This document shows, piece by piece, positions 48,558-63,700 of a stretch of DNA of 64,000 nt. Every line of letters begins with the position of its first letter. Position 1 is the first letter of the stretch. Below the pieces are notes generated by a model that was not told the origin of the DNA, searched no databases, and saw only the letters and a list, made by a program, of their open reading frames with translations. The position numbers were made by a program, and so were the translations under genes. This DNA comes from Nymphaea colorata (Eukaryota > Streptophyta > Magnoliopsida > Nymphaeales > Nymphaeaceae): NCBI RefSeq assembly GCF_008831285.2, contig NC_045138.2, positions 39,361,115-39,425,114 on the forward strand. The letters run 5' to 3'.

Positions 48558-50769
48558 CTGATAGGGAGCACGTACGAAGTGAATCTAGCGGAAGTTAGAT
48601 GTTTAGCTACTTTTTTCCCCTTACCCAAAGATATTGAAACATGATATAAAGTTCCATGATACGTAAGCTTGAGCTGTAAGATTTGCCAATCATTAAATTT
48701 TCTCAAGCTTGCAGTTATAAGTTTTGAGCAGTAAATTTATTGCATGCAACGGGAATACTTGAGGAGCTACACTTTAGATCATGTGTTTAGATATGAGAAA
48801 ACGTATTGGGGAATAAATTTATTGCTACTTAAAAAGCTGGTACATCATGTCAAGCCAAATCGAACACTGTTCTTCACTGTCGGCTTACTGCTCAGATCGT
48901 TTCACATGTTCCAACGAGCTCCTGATTCTTATTTACTCTCTTAGCTCAAGAGAAGCCGAATCTACAGCCTTCACCTCGTTTTCCACCCCGGACGTCTCTT
49001 CTTTATTATCTGCACTCTCTGAATTCTGATCTCTCTCTCTGGTACGTCCATAGTCATGGGAATACGTGAGCGAGAAGCCCGAATTTCTAAAGCGCATGGA
49101 ACCTGTCAGGTCGTAACGATCACACAAAGCTTTACGTCTCACGAGTACAAATCCGGTGCAATACTATTCAAATTCCTAACGGCAATTCAAAGATGTGATC
49201 TCCACCATTCACAACTCAGAATCTCCTCTTAATTGAGGAGGTTGCTTGTCTACATAAACAAACCCAGGTCAGCGGGTTGTTTGGATAGAGGCAATGAGTT
49301 TTAGTTTGATTTTCATGAGCACTATTATTCTTATGTTGTTGCAAAGAATTGAGCACGGCATAAAGTTTATAAAGTTTATAGTACATTATCTTCCTACCAA
49401 ACAATGACGCAGCCTTGAGTCCTGAGTGGTAGGCCGTAATGCTTTCACTCACCCGAATTGTGTACGCCTAAACAATGGTAGACAAGGATAAAGAGAAAAG
49501 AAACTTTGAGTTTCTCAAAAATCTCGCCTGGGAATTGTGCTTGCATACGATTGTAACATTACATGACAGAAACATAAAAAAGAAAGAATAATATATATGC
49601 ATGTTGGCGTGTGACTCCACGAAATTGATGTGCCATTCAAGCCTCACAATATTGATTTCCTAATATCATTGAGAGATCATTATCGAACCAACTTGGCTCT
49701 GTTCATATCCCCATGGGCTTTCTACGAAGCCAAAGGCATTTTTAAATTTGCAAGGCTCTCTGAACCGTCAGATCTTGACAAGTGGATGCCGTTCCATTTA
49801 TCTCTTGTGGGCTTCACATCCCCAATTTGGACGTGGGTCCCAGAAAGCACACATGGACTTATTTAGTTCCTCCTAGTTGGGCCTGGTGCTTGGGCATGCA
49901 TCCCTAGTATACGTGCACCCCGCAGTGCTAAGCCTCAGCCAACTCCTGCTTGCTTGCAATTAATATAGATGTATTTGGGAGCCTTGCATTCAGATCCAAA
50001 CATGATTTTTGTGTACTTTTAAAGTGTGGATTTTAGAATTTATGAAAAGAATTTAAATGCCATGTACAAGTTTGTGTGGAAGTATCTTTTGACATACATA
50101 TAGGTTTTGAATTTGAATCTTCTACAAAAACGCACTCAACTTTTGGTGGGTATAACAAAAACATGCTCAAATTTATGTTTCCTTCATTCAAATGTCTACA
50201 TGAAGTAAGCATGAGCAGTTAAATGAAAGAAAACCAAAATTCGACGTGCAAAAGTTGAGCTTGTTTTTGTAAAATTTTTTCGTTGGAATTATGCATCTAT
50301 TTGAGGACAGAGCTGCAATGCATAAATAAATACATCGGCAATGTATTAATGTATCGGCGCTTTTAGAGACACTGGAGATCTAGCATTGCCAAAGCCATGG
50401 TGCAGCATGCATTGCCATCAACTTGCATCTCTCTTCCTACCAATGTGGCTAAAAATGGGCGGAGCCTTGTTACATGAAACTTTCTGAACCAAATAGTTGG
50501 CAACGCTTTCAGTGGTACAAGTTGAACATGTCCAACATCCAGCATGTGGCATTTATTCTTCGAAACCAGTTCTAGATCTCCAACATAATTGATTTTCTGT
50601 GGTTAGAGTGCCTATACATTTTCTCTACTTACCTTTGGATACCCCTTCAGGGTATTTTTGTCTTTTCAGGCACCCGAACATACAGCCGGTGTTCCGAGGC
50701 CGAAAACATAACCAGTTTGGCACTTGGAATCTACATACATGGTAAGGCTTGATTTAGCTCAGCTAAGTG

Positions 50770-50845
50770 TGGCTTAGTCTTTACCAGGAGAGCATAGCAG
50801 GCCAAAAAGACCTTTGATGGCTTAGTCTTTACCAGGAGAGCATAG
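50770..50845. repeat. 28-bp direct repeat, period 48 bp
   Basis: TGGCTTAGTCTTTACCAGGA plus eight more identical bases occurs at 50770-50797 and again at 50818-50845, with a 20-base spacer. Confidence 0.9.
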
Positions 50846-51000
50846 GTGCAGCTTGTCTAGTATAAATTAATGAGCCTAGCATGAACAATGGCTTTCTTTC
50901 TCGGGTTTCGGTTGGTTGCTGAGCTCATTCAAGAAGACCTTTCCCAACTACAAGAAGATTGTCTTTTGAATCATGAATGGCTGGTTAATCTGACACTGTA

Positions 51001-51065
<65 letters not shown>
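51001..51065. repeat. compound (CA)n(GA)n microsatellite
   Basis: About nine CA units run directly into about 24 GA units. No gene is nearby. Confidence 0.95.
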
Positions 51066-51067
<2 letters not shown>

Positions 51068-53960
51068 TTTACTGCTTGATGTAATTATTGATCCTAGCAG
51101 AAAGACAAAAGGCAGAACACTGATTCACTTTGCGGTTTCTGTTCGTTGCGACTGAATCATATCATTTCTTCTTTTATGACACTTAGAAAGGAGACATGCT
51201 AACGAACCAGCCATATGCCTCCCCATTAACTTAGATTTCCTTGATCCTTCGTCTTCTACTCATTGAAAAGCCCTTTGGTCTCTTTCACTTTCTCTGATGC
51301 TGCTGTTCTGGGTACCTAATGTATCACGCATAGAGAACAGTGCAGAAGAGACGAGCTCGCTCGCAACCCTTTTCTAGCTTTTGCCAGCTTTTCCCCAAAG
51401 GGCAGTGAGATGCTGTCGACCCCATTAAAATCCACGATGATGAATCAATTAAGGCGTGCTGCAAAGGCATTAAAAACCATTGGATTTACTGGTCGACTCG
51501 AATGCAACACTATCTAGCAGCTTCACTAGGTGGATAATGTACAAGGCCATTAATTCAACGCGCAAGCAGAAGGCCATTAATCATTCGCTCCAGTGGAGCA
51601 CGTGCTGCGGCAAAGGCAGTCTACTGCTTGGAAATGAGCAATATACAAATTAATAAAAGGAGAAGCCGGAGAAGGATATTGTTTTAAAAGTTAAAATGGC
51701 TCCACCTGATGAGGAAGGAGACGGTGCACCTCAAAGAGATACCTACTGTGGAAATCTCTGGCTCGGTATAATTAAAACTTGGAGTAAATGAATCTTAAAC
51801 AATTCTATCGGATGCACTGCGCAAAGTCTTAGGGCCATTTATAACACCTGATTGCGGTTTCCCGGTTCGACAGCACGATCTATGATTTGTCATTCATAGG
51901 CCTTGATATGATCTTCTATTTAACTGCACCACCGAAAGAGTGAAATAAGGATTTCCCCGCAAGTAAAAGATGCCGATCGTACCAATTCCGATTATTTGAT
52001 CCTCGCTCCTCCATTATGATCTAAAATGTCACAGTATGAAAGCGGTACAACGTCTCAGAAAGCCACTAATAAATCTAAGAGAGTTGTATTTTACAGTCGA
52101 CAAGATAGAGGAAAAAATGACAGTTGTCTGGAGACTCACTTCCCTCTTCTTAAAATGCGCTTTCCTACAATATTTACTCATTGGCTTCCCCTTCGGAAGC
52201 CTTCCTTGAATCTCAATGTCAATTCTAGTTTAGTATATTCCAAAATATTGGCTTTTCTATTTTCCCTTATTGTTAAGGAAATCGTCGAGGATCAATACAC
52301 TGAAGATCAAGTAGAAAATGAACCAAGAGGCCCTTCCTTAAAGGAGTAATCCAGTACCATTGGACCCAGTACCAACCATATGGCTGTGTGTCTAGAGGTC
52401 GTACTCCACTACTAGCTACGAATCGAGTAGTCCATCTCCTCTCTAGAGAGGAGCCTTCCTTCATTTCTCTTCCTTTTCGATAGCTGTTCACTTTATTTCA
52501 TACACTAAAAACATTTGCAAAGAAGTCAGTAGTGAGTTGATAAATACGACGTTGAAGGCATACCACACATATCAATAGAATGGTTTTCCATATCCTTGTG
52601 GTTTAGTCCTTTATTGAAATTGTTCGAAATTTTCAATGATTTATAAGAGAACATGTTAAATGACTTATTATTCTGGCTCTCAACTTTCTTAAGGCTGAAA
52701 TTGAAGCAGCAAGGATGTGTGTTGGGAACTACCAAACTGAGACCCCAACCCAGTGCAGAAGTGTATTGGGTTGTTACATAACTTGAGGTTTCATGCGCAT
52801 AGATGCATATGCCTAAAGGGGGTAAGGTGGCTAGGGGTGTGAAAGTGGGTCAAATTGTTACATACTCATGGTAACAAATTCCTTCCTCTATCATGTATGT
52901 CTCACAATGAATGATTGAATTAATTGGGCAAGTTGAGGAAGAAAAAAGAGCAGAGGGACAACAAACGGTTAGCTGGTGTAAAGATTGCAATAGATGCAAT
53001 TAAATGCAAGAGGATATTATAAGCAATTAAGAGGTGTAAATGCATCAAAAAGGTTATAAATAAGATTCGAAACAGATATATTCTTAACCATATTTGCTTT
53101 TCGGGACATTCGAATATTTAGATTCAAATATGAATGAAGAAAAGTCATTTATATGAGTCAGAAATCTGATGTCACAACTGAAGTCCAATTTTTTACTTTC
53201 ACATCCGAATCCTGATTTTGAATCGAATCAAGCCAATTTTCACATTTCTTAAATCTGATTCTGATCTAATTTCTTAATCGAATATTAATTTCTTTTTATA
53301 TTCGATTCTTTTGGAACAGTTCAGTCAGATGTCCAATCCAAATTGGATATATTGACATCCATATCTCTTAGTGATGATGAAATTAATTGGGCAAGTTGTG
53401 GAAGAAAAAGGAGGAGAGGGACAATAAATGGATAGTTGGTGCAAAGATTATAATAGATGCAATTAAATTCAATGGGATATTATAATCAATGAAGAAGCAT
53501 AGATACATCTGAAACGTTTTAATATGCCGTCGAGGATTTTAAAACAATTTAACTTTTAGCCTGCACTTATCTTCCTCTTCCGATACTGTTTTTCAAAGAA
53601 GGAAATGGAAGATATATATCGCTTTATATTCGTCGACATAACACATACATTTGTGCAACAGTTTCCACAGTTCAGACTGCAAAACAATTGCCAAATTAAA
53701 CCTTTTTCTTCATAAATTGATCCATCAATTATATACATCAAAGAAAAAACCTTTTCATTATTGGTGAAATGACTTAATTTGCTGACTCCTGATGTTAGCA
53801 TGTAGAGTAAAGTGATCCAAATTATATAATGTCAGAATGGATATCCTGGAGTTTTCATCATCTATTGACTTTACAATTTTCTATAGTTCAAAGTTTGCAT
53901 TCCAAATTAAACCCAAAGTTCCAGTCGTGCTTAAGATATAGATAGCTACCAATGACATAT

Positions 53961-54188
53961 TATCTAGTACTGCTTCTAACCGGCCACCAAATTCAAAATT
54001 AATTCTCAGAGGGAAATAAATAAGACATATATATGTTGCCGTTGAAGCACTGTTATAAGACATAGCTTGGATACTATCTAGTACTGCTTCTAACCGGCCA
54101 CCCAATACAAAATTAATTCTCATAGGGGAATAAATAAGACATATATATGTTGCCGTTGAAGCACTGTTATAAGACATAGCTTGGATAC
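53961..54188. repeat. 114-bp tandem duplication within an open frame
   Basis: Copy 1 is 53961-54074 and copy 2 is 54075-54188; they differ at four bases. The period is divisible by three and the minus strand stays open across both (53881-54195, 104 codons), so a 38-residue unit containing MSYNSASTATYICLIY is repeated. I do not recognise the protein. It could be a remnant of a gene or a transposon. Confidence 0.85.
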
Positions 54189-57100
54189 GGCTCAAATGAA
54201 GGAGTAATAGTCGAATGCACTAGCGGTCTCATCACTCAAATTTTTTGCTCGTCCACCAGACAGGAGAAAGAACTTCACTAGTCCTGCCCTATTAATGTAT
54301 CCTAATTTCGCACCTGCAGAGAATCTCTTGCCTGCGGATTTGTTTGAAATAAATGGAACTGCACGGATGGATTTACATGAACCATTGCTTGTGGAATTAT
54401 CCTCAAATTTACATCATATTTTTCAAGAAAAACGTAATATTTCAGTTCAAAACGACAGACATGCATCGGTTTTTCTGCATTGGATTCCACTGATGATTGA
54501 GAAGTAGATCTAAATTAAATGATGAGCCCGCCTCAGTTGTCTGGTTTGAGTAAAACAGCGTACGACCTTTGAACAAGGCGATGCCTGGGGAAGGTCCTGA
54601 AGTTTAAAAAATTTTGTAGTCAAAATATGTAACTTTTTTTTCTGGATGATCATACCGTTGTTATATCAATGAGCGCTTCACAAGTGTTTTCTGGTTCTGC
54701 TAACCTAAGGGAATACCTTGCCTGCCAGACATCCTTTTGAATGTATGCCGGATCTTTCATTCGTTTTCTTTATTTTTATTAATCAGTGGAACCCATTGAA
54801 CCAAGACGCAAACTCTCCTGATTTCAGTTTTTCAAAGTCGGAAAGTTCTCCACATCCACATGCTGCTCCATACATGGCAGGTTGGAATCTAGGGCTCAAA
54901 GACTTCTGAATTCTCTCTTTCTGTTTTGTCTGATTCTGTTTTGGAATTCAGCCAAATAGTTTGGTTAGATCATTTACATAAAGGCATACACTAGTACATC
55001 ATCGAATGACAACCCAATTGTAGGCATTTGAGGAATCCAAAGTCAACTGCTCGAAATTAACCATATTTTCAAGCCCCAAGAAGTCACATTTTGGCATATA
55101 ATAAGATGGTGCAAGAATTTATCCCAAACAAAGAACCTACTAAGTTCAGCTAATTGCCAGGTCTGATTTGGACAACATTCTTTTCGAGTCAAAAATGCCA
55201 CAGTTCCCTTTTTTGTCTGGGTAGTAGAAGCTACCAAATCTTCTTGTGAAACCTGAGTAATATAATGTGAAGTAATTAAGAATTGAGTACATGAATCCAG
55301 TTTGATGGTTCTTCTATATTCTTTACGGGAATTCTCAAGCCCAATGATATCTTGGCAGTGATGATGGACCTGTAGTTATGATTGGAGCATCGCAATCCGT
55401 TCATTAGTCAATGCTATCTTCCAAATGGTTTGAAAACACAAGCTCTGAGATATCAGATAACTCGTGGTTCACCAGACGCAAAGCCGCCCGCCTTTCCCTC
55501 TACTCCTCAATGTTCAGGGCTACTTCAAGACCTCTGTGGTTTATGGTACACCATTCAACTTGAATATCACATAGACACTGTTTGCAGTCAAGATGTAGCA
55601 AACATGAGAATCAAACTAAGGATATATAATCAGTGCTATCCCCAAGTCAACCAGCTATACTATGACCCCAGGCGATATCACGGGACTAGATCTTATTGTG
55701 GTTAAAAAGATCTTAAGGTAGTCAGACAAACCTAAGACCGGTCTGGTATTCCGGCCCAAAATACTAGCGACACATGGTGTTGCATGGATGGACTTATATG
55801 ACCTGTAAAGATATACTTTATGTCTCCTCAGCCATGGCTGAAGCCCTAGGGTAACTACAGTACCAATAGGTGGTCAGCCGCCCTCTATCACATTCAGATT
55901 TCCTAGCTACAACTTGGATGATCAATTTGTGCAATTATGAGTACGCATAAGGTATGCATTTTGTATCTGCATTGATTGATCAGAAAGTGAATCATAGAAA
56001 ACGAAGAGAACCAATCTCTTCCTGTCGCACATATATGAGCCATGTTCATTGAAGGCCCCTGTATCCGAGGCACATGCGCAACTAAAACTATAGAAGACAT
56101 ATTATATAGCGCCATACAAGATGTGATTTCTCGGGCTCCGGTTGGTAGAGAGTAAGCAGTGGTCCACTGCGTGGATCAGGTGGCCTTTCCATGTTTGGTC
56201 GTTTTACAAAGATCTTTTGATAATGATGATAATAATAACGATAAGATATCTCTCTTTCTTACGCTTTCAAAAGATATAGAGCCGATCTCTTCAGATTGTG
56301 ACCTTTCACAGCCTCAGCACCATATTGCTTTGAAATGACAAAATGGTTTCGGTTTTTCTTCTCCCTCCCACTCCCACCAAAAAAAAATATAGAAAAAAAA
56401 AGAAACCCTCCGTAGTTCAACCGAGGGTCTTGCATTTGACAAGATTAATCTCTACCATTCGAATATCTTTTTAGAATATTCAACTGGATCAACTTTTCAC
56501 TCCACTCAATTTAATCGTTTGGGTTCATCAGGTAACACCATTTTTTGCTTAAGGATCGTAGTAAACTGATGCTTGGTCTATTTCTTATATGTCAAACAAG
56601 CACACATGCTGCTTTCTGTTTCTTGACACCATCACCTGTTCTTTCAAGAAAGATGAGCTTATAAGTTATAACGAGTTTACTGAATCCACCGTTGTAAAAC
56701 CAGGACAATCTCCTACCTACCATGCTTTAAACTTTGTCTTAGCCTTGCAGCAGTGAACATGCAGTCACGAATTTGAACTCGTTACAACCTATCGGCCATT
56801 TATAACGGTAGATTTTAGCTTCACATTTTCGTGTCGATACCAGGTACTACTGTGGGGACCGGGTGAGAAGTCATGATTTCTTGCATTATTTACAGAGAGA
56901 GATGAATGTCATCAAGCAAAAGGCATGAACCCAATGAAGAGAAAGTTCCTGCCTCTAGAGCTTCTCTTATTTAGATTGAGTTGCAGGTCACAGGGCAATG
57001 GAGTACGCGTGTCAAGAAAGAGGAGGAAAGGTGAGACAAAAGGGCTGGCGGGCCGTGCTCCTCGTGCAAGGCCCGCAATCCCTCCAATTATTGTGCATGG

Positions 57101-60100
57101 AAGTTCATTCATTTACTGAGACATGGCAGCACCAATGGCGTCTGTGCATCCCTTATCATCTCTCTCTCTCAATTGTGTGCATATATTTACGACTTCCAAC
57201 AACCCCTTCCCTGCAACAAAGTGCTTATTTACTTACCATAAAGGTTTGCAGTCGCAGTGCCAAATCTTTTTTTTGTCAGTTCTCCCTTCTCAAATATTTT
57301 TCTGCAGTGATGCGGTCATTAATTGAAAGATGGATATTTGAAGCCCTCTTACCATAGTCGGACGATTGATTTTTTTTTTTTCTTTTTGTCAGAGATGATA
57401 AGTGGTTTAATCAGATTCTGAAAATAGTTAAGAAAACGATTATTCACATGTAGGCATGTACCCAACAAAATAAGTCATTTTAACGGAAAAAACATAAGCT
57501 CTCAACGCCGTTTCATCTCACTAGCTTGTCGAAGGTGGTTCACTAAATGGAGAGAAATCTTCTGAGAAATTTGTTGACGGAAGGATCTCATCTTAACGTT
57601 CGAAGGTCGCCCCATCAAATGTAGCGTGATTTCCATGTAAATTATCTGGATTTTAACTTGATCATCTGGTGACAGAAAAACACAAGTACATGGTGCTGAA
57701 ATCAACTAAGATGGTTGATGATGGATGTGCCAACATAATAATGTAAACAATTTAAAGTTCCATGCACCATGTTAAGCAGGAACTTTCAACCTGAACGGAA
57801 GCCATCAGCTTGACCAATACCGCTTTGCCTGTGGTTTTATCAAATATGTTGACAAATTGATAAACTATACAGCCTACCCAGATGTATTATAATCAATTGT
57901 TCAATCAACTCGAGTGACAGTTTTTTCAAAATCTCGAGTAAAATTACTTTCGGAAGTTAGCGTTACTACCTACTTTACTCAAAATTGAATTTATATACAC
58001 TACACCCAGGAAGTGGATTTTTTCCGGCCGTCCGGATGGCCTGGACTCTGGCACCAGCCCGATGCGTGTGTTAGAGGCCGGACGGCCGGAGGATTTCAGC
58101 CTCTCCACCATACCTTCAAAAAATTACCAAACTAAGTTTTGTAGATAATTTATAATGAGTTCACAAGCATGTTTTCATGTGGACTTCATATATTTTGTAA
58201 ATTCATGAAATATGTAGAGTAAGCAAATATAACAACTATATTGCCGGATTATTCATTTGTAAATTTACCTGATCTCGAACAATCAGATGACAAGTGAACG
58301 TTGACTTTGAAAATAAGGGTCCATATATGCACCTATAAAATGTATGGACTGTATGAAGGACTGCCCATCATCTACCGCATGAGATTTGATGGACGTTGAT
58401 CTTAGGAGTTGGAGGCATAAAAAATGACGGCTATTCGAATTTATTGGATGGGCGCCGAACTACCTACCATATTTACCTACCATATTTGGAGTGTTATTAT
58501 CAAAACTCACCCTTCACCGTCCTCATGCAATGGTTCACTGTTACGTATATCGGTCTAAGGGTGCATTTTTGCCATTGTTGATACGGATGCAGCTCAGAAT
58601 CCTAGATGCATGAAGATTGAGGAGAGACATCAAACCTTTTTTCTTTTTTTTGGCGATGGATTGTTAACCTCTTATAATAAAGCATATCATCTACTTATTT
58701 TTAATGTAAAACAGTTTGAGTTGAATTTCTTTGAGCGTTTAATTTGGTAGGGGTCAACGGTGACATTTATATCGCGCTCCACACCTTGTATGGCCCCTAA
58801 TTCCAACAGTTTCCCAATTGATGCGAATTTACTCAAGTGAAACGTGTTACGGACATGATTAATGCATCAATGTTTGTATACATAATGTTACATGTTGCCA
58901 GAGGACGACGTAGGTTTGGCGTGGACTACCGAAGTTTTGATCAACTCAAGCAAGTTGTGTGATGACATAACTTCGATGGCGACAGAGCAAGTTTTGATCC
59001 ACTAGTGGACGTTTCATGTGGCTACAGTTTCTGACTCCATGAGGGCCTGTATGCCTGAGGAGTGGTTAAACTTGCAGCCATTTGCTTCTGTAACAATCTA
59101 GCAATTCAGGAGAGTGCTTAGCTTGGGGAATCTCAAACTACAAGATTGCTGTGTAGATCCTGGTTGCCCTTCAGGCATGAGCATTTCAAGATTCTTATAA
59201 GAATACAATGTTCTTAGTCTCAAACGCCCTTCAAGATAAATAAAAGTAATTTGATGATCGGGATCAAAATAGACTTAACTTTTAACGAGTTGTATAGTGG
59301 TAGGAATATTAATAAACTGTTTCATGAATTTGTCCATAATATTGTAATAGAGTATTAGCATATTCATGTAACAATTCTTTACTATATATTCTCATTGCCA
59401 AACAACCACCTAGTTTAACAAATCTCAATCTCCACTATTTTCTACAGTAATCGGAACCAAGATAACTTGATAACGAAGAAGACAAGATATAAAGACCATA
59501 GAATCTTAAACACACTTATTTTGAAGTCTTTGCTGCACATGAATTCTCCCGCATAGTTAAGCCTCCTGCAAACAAAAAACGGGTTTATTCTTTAAATTAA
59601 CTTTATTTGGAGGAAATGACTGCCTTACGCTTCCCGAAACTGGTTATGTGCATGCCTCTGCTTACAATAAATTTTGCACACATATATAATGACCAAAATA
59701 ACCTCGACTAAGTACACAGTGAAGCCTTTTTACAAAGATATGAAAACGTTAAAAGTCTAAAAAACACATTTAATAAAAATTTTTACAGTAACACAACCTC
59801 CCTGCTTTTTTTATTTGAGCGCATATTTGTTGCATCACCACTTAGTACACACAACTCGATTTCTGTGCTTCCACCTCCTACAGCCGTAGACTTCTTCTCA
59901 TCCACTGATGCATGGGTGCAGACTGCAGGCATGTAACATCTCATTTGAAAACTAAGTACAATCTCTTCACTCATTCATTGAAAATTGATTAGCTCAAATT
60001 GTTAAAGGGAGTTGACCCAGGGACTGTTAGGTGGTTAGTCTCTCTTTTAAATTCTCAACTCTGTAAATGATGGGGAGTTACTGATACACAAGTTGAAGTG

Positions 60101-60763
60101 CAGCGAGGATGACACCCAAGACACGAAAGTATGTTCTCTACTATAGGAGACTAAGGGACGGATGGGAGCTTCGACTCTCTTATGGACAGTTGGATGAAAT
60201 ATTACTCCTGCTCACATAAAAAATTTATTATCTCAAGAAACAAACAGATTTTGTAATTGTGGGGTCTTATTTAGGTCTTGCAGAGAAAATTAACGAACAT
60301 CTAAAACCTGATTTACAAACTAATCTGTCAGCCACACGCATGATATAGTTGGACTTGTATTTGGTCCACCTTGGTTGTATGAATAACACTCAGTTTTTGT
60401 TGCGGATACTTGGAAATGACTATTCTCTTGTATCACATTTGACGCTAATTTCTTGACAATAAGATTATGAAACCAGCTGTGTGTATGTGTATGTATAGGG
60501 ACATTGGATGATGACTTCATGTTTAAAAGATACCAGAGGACATCAAACATGGCCATCTGAACTGTATCAGACAGCCCAGATCTCTCTCTCTCTCTCTTTT
60601 TACTTCGAGGGGAACAGACAGCCCCGGATGGAGGGGGAGGTAGAGATGGAGTAAAAAAAGAAAACGAAATCATAAGGGCTGCCCATCTGCTTTTAGATGG
60701 ACGGTCCTGGTTTAATGTTTGGTGATTTTAGAGTCACCATTCAGGTTTTTTTGTTCTCCCCGT

Positions 60764-60796
<33 letters not shown>

Positions 60797-63700
60797 AGAA
60801 TGAAGAAAAAGATAGCATTTTACTGGCGGACGAGCTTAAAGGGAAACTACATTGAATATTTCGAATACATTACATCCCACTACTGTACGTAATTCAAAGA
60901 GAAAAGTAGGTTTCTTTGATATAATTATGAATAGAAAGCTTAAGAATATTGAAAAGATAGGACAAAACGACATGTAACGTGCAGGGTCTCTGATGAATAG
61001 ACATATATATATATATGTCATATATGTCAACGTTTTGGCTGTCACTGGATCTTTGATGAATTCTCATGGGTATGGGCAAGTTAAGAGTGGACAATGTTGT
61101 CTCTACGGAGTAAGATACGTTGCAGATATTCCGTTAGCTTTTGGCCATTAACTAAGAAGAGATCGCATTCCCAGATATGGGCAATCAATACCCAAATCCG
61201 ACACCTTCTGATCCAAGCATTTAACACCACCTGCACACCCTAAAGGCCATGCAATCCTCACCCGAATCTCGCACGACCCGCAACCCGAAAGGTAGTTTGA
61301 AAACTGTACTCTACATTCGGATCCGGACCCACCCGCCACGCAAACGCAACGGTTTCTCCGTCGCGTTACCAAATCCACATAAGGGGGCATTGGATTTGGG
61401 GCAGAATCTTTTGAGCATGCTCCCGCGGTCTCCGCCTGACTTGACATGCTCCGCATTGACGCGCTTGTCTCCTTCCCGGACCACAGACTCAGACAAGTTT
61501 CCGACCCGATCCCAGCTTCTTCTCCCAGTTGCCTGTGAACAGAATGCCACATGAGGCCATCGACCTCAACTTGGAAGTTGCAAGATTCTTTTCCACTAAA
61601 ATAATACAGGACGCCACGGTTCAGTAAAAGCAGTTTCTTCCTTTCTAATGGAATACTACCAAGAACGAATGCTTGAAATAGCGCTTGCTAACTTGAGTAA
61701 AGCACAAGGCAGGAGGCAAGTAGTTGAGGTGACTTTAGCACTAGCAAGAGATGGGGCACAAGTACAAGATGTAAATGCTGTTTTGTACTATCAATGCTAT
61801 CTCCTATAAAACGATGATACATTGTACTAGCTCATCTGCTTAATTCATATAGGTAAAATCTTGTCCATGTACATTCAGCAACTCATCCAGATTTATGCTT
61901 GAACAACCAAAAGCCAAGTTTCCCATTTGGTAAAAGCACAAGCTTAATTAGTTTCAGTACTAAGTTTTGTTATGAACTAAAGGAAATCTGGGTTTTAATT
62001 CCATTTCATCCATGACTAATATAGGTTCATAGCAGTTCCATCCGTCCCCACCTTACTGCTATTCAGAATCCAATCTTACCGTGTTCCTTTGCTGGTTCAA
62101 ATTCAATGAAATGACACAAGTGTTCTTTAAGAAAGAACGGGGTGGAACTATGAAAACAGCACACACATGTATTGTAAAATGAATGATGTAATTGATTTAT
62201 TTCCATTGTTACGAATGTCACAAACGTAGGCTGCTAACCATGGTTAAACTTAACAATAAAGATGGATTTGCCTTAAACTGTTAATGTTCTGCATGGGATC
62301 ATGATAAGGCAGAGGTAGAGATGTGATCTGTTGAATATAAACAGAAAATGAAATTAAAAGAACCTGTAATTTAATGAAAAATCTGCAACCTAGCAAAAGC
62401 GACATCCATGTGCTAACGGTTGAAAACATCCGTTTCCCTCACCCAGTAAAATAAAAAAGAACAGAAAGGAAAGAAAACTAAGCAAAAGAAAAGATACATA
62501 GATCTGTTGTTGCATCCTGAAACTATGTTTAACAAAAAAGTGGTGAAGTCTTAGAACTTTATAAACGCACACAAGATGATGGTCACAAGGCCTTACAACT
62601 GAAAACAATTTTTTCTATTTCTCTCATTCGTTTATGTGTTTTAGCATTCGGAGGGGAGAGATAAAGAGTCTTCATGGTCACAAATGAACTTTTTCATTCT
62701 ATTCACATCAAAAGCTTATATATATTATACATATGGGCACACAGACACACACATATAATATAATATAAGATATATATATATATATACACACAGACACATG
62801 GAAGCTAGTGCGAGCCACTAGCTACACTAGCGTAGCAAAAAATTTTGTTGGAAAAATGAAACATGACATTTTGATGACCTAAAAATGATATAGAGTGCCC
62901 ACATCAGGTCTGTGCTGGTGACTGAGTGCTTTTTGGCCAAAATAACCTCGCTCTGCCACTGATATATTCTATATTATAATATATTGTCTCAAAGTATTTT
63001 TGTTTTAAATAGACTTCTTATAAAAAAATAAACAGTTTAAGACCAGCTCATTACTGTACACACACTAGAAAAATGTCTATTCACGAAGACAGGAATAAAA
63101 GGCACAAGATCTACTTTATGGAACTACAATGCCGTTTTTAGTAGCAAAGATGAAAGGGAACTGGCGATAGATTATCAAAGCATAGTAAAAGTTAAATTAA
63201 ATTGAAAAAGCCATGTTTAATGTTCGCTGAAAAATAGACATGGGGCAATCTGAAACGTAAATACGTCATTTGATTTAATTAATCAATCATAATTGTGTAC
63301 ATTATTTCTGTATGGTGCTTCCACAGCGCTTACATTCTCCTTTAATCTAATCAGCAACTGCTACATCAACATCCTTAAATTTTCTTAAGAGTTAATTAAA
63401 TTATGATGGATGTTCTCAACTTTGTAGATGCCTATCCGAAATATACATAACTCAGACATTTCTTATCCACGACAATATTCCTGATAATTTTTGACAACGT
63501 CTATAACTTCTTTTCAATAAAATTAAAGAAACAAATGTAGTTGAGTCGAATTTTCCTATATATCGGAAATAGGTTGTTGCTATCTCTGCCAAATTTGATG
63601 AGAATAACTAAAACTATCGATTCTAAGGAGATCAAACCATGAAAATTATGTTATAAATACAAAAGTTAAGTTGGTCTTTTAAGTGATTGAAATACCCCTT

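Larger units (their letters stand above)
48557..53960. other. gene-poor region upstream of SPCH
   Basis: No complete gene recognised. A minus-strand frame at 48933-49142 (ending SVDSASLELRE-like, preceded by LTGSMRFRNSGFSLTYSH) looks coding but has no start, partner exon or known relative. A 28-bp direct repeat lies at 50770-50845 and a compound CA/GA microsatellite at 51001-51065. A segment at about 51840-52490 has compositional features reminiscent of plant mitochondrial DNA. A dispersed TTCGAATATTTAG...repeat lies at 53060-53360. Confidence 0.35.

Noticed and set aside
61148-61554. Overlapping frames on both strands in a GC-richer block
   Set aside because: Both strands are open only because of composition; neither product shows a motif, and no exon partners were found.
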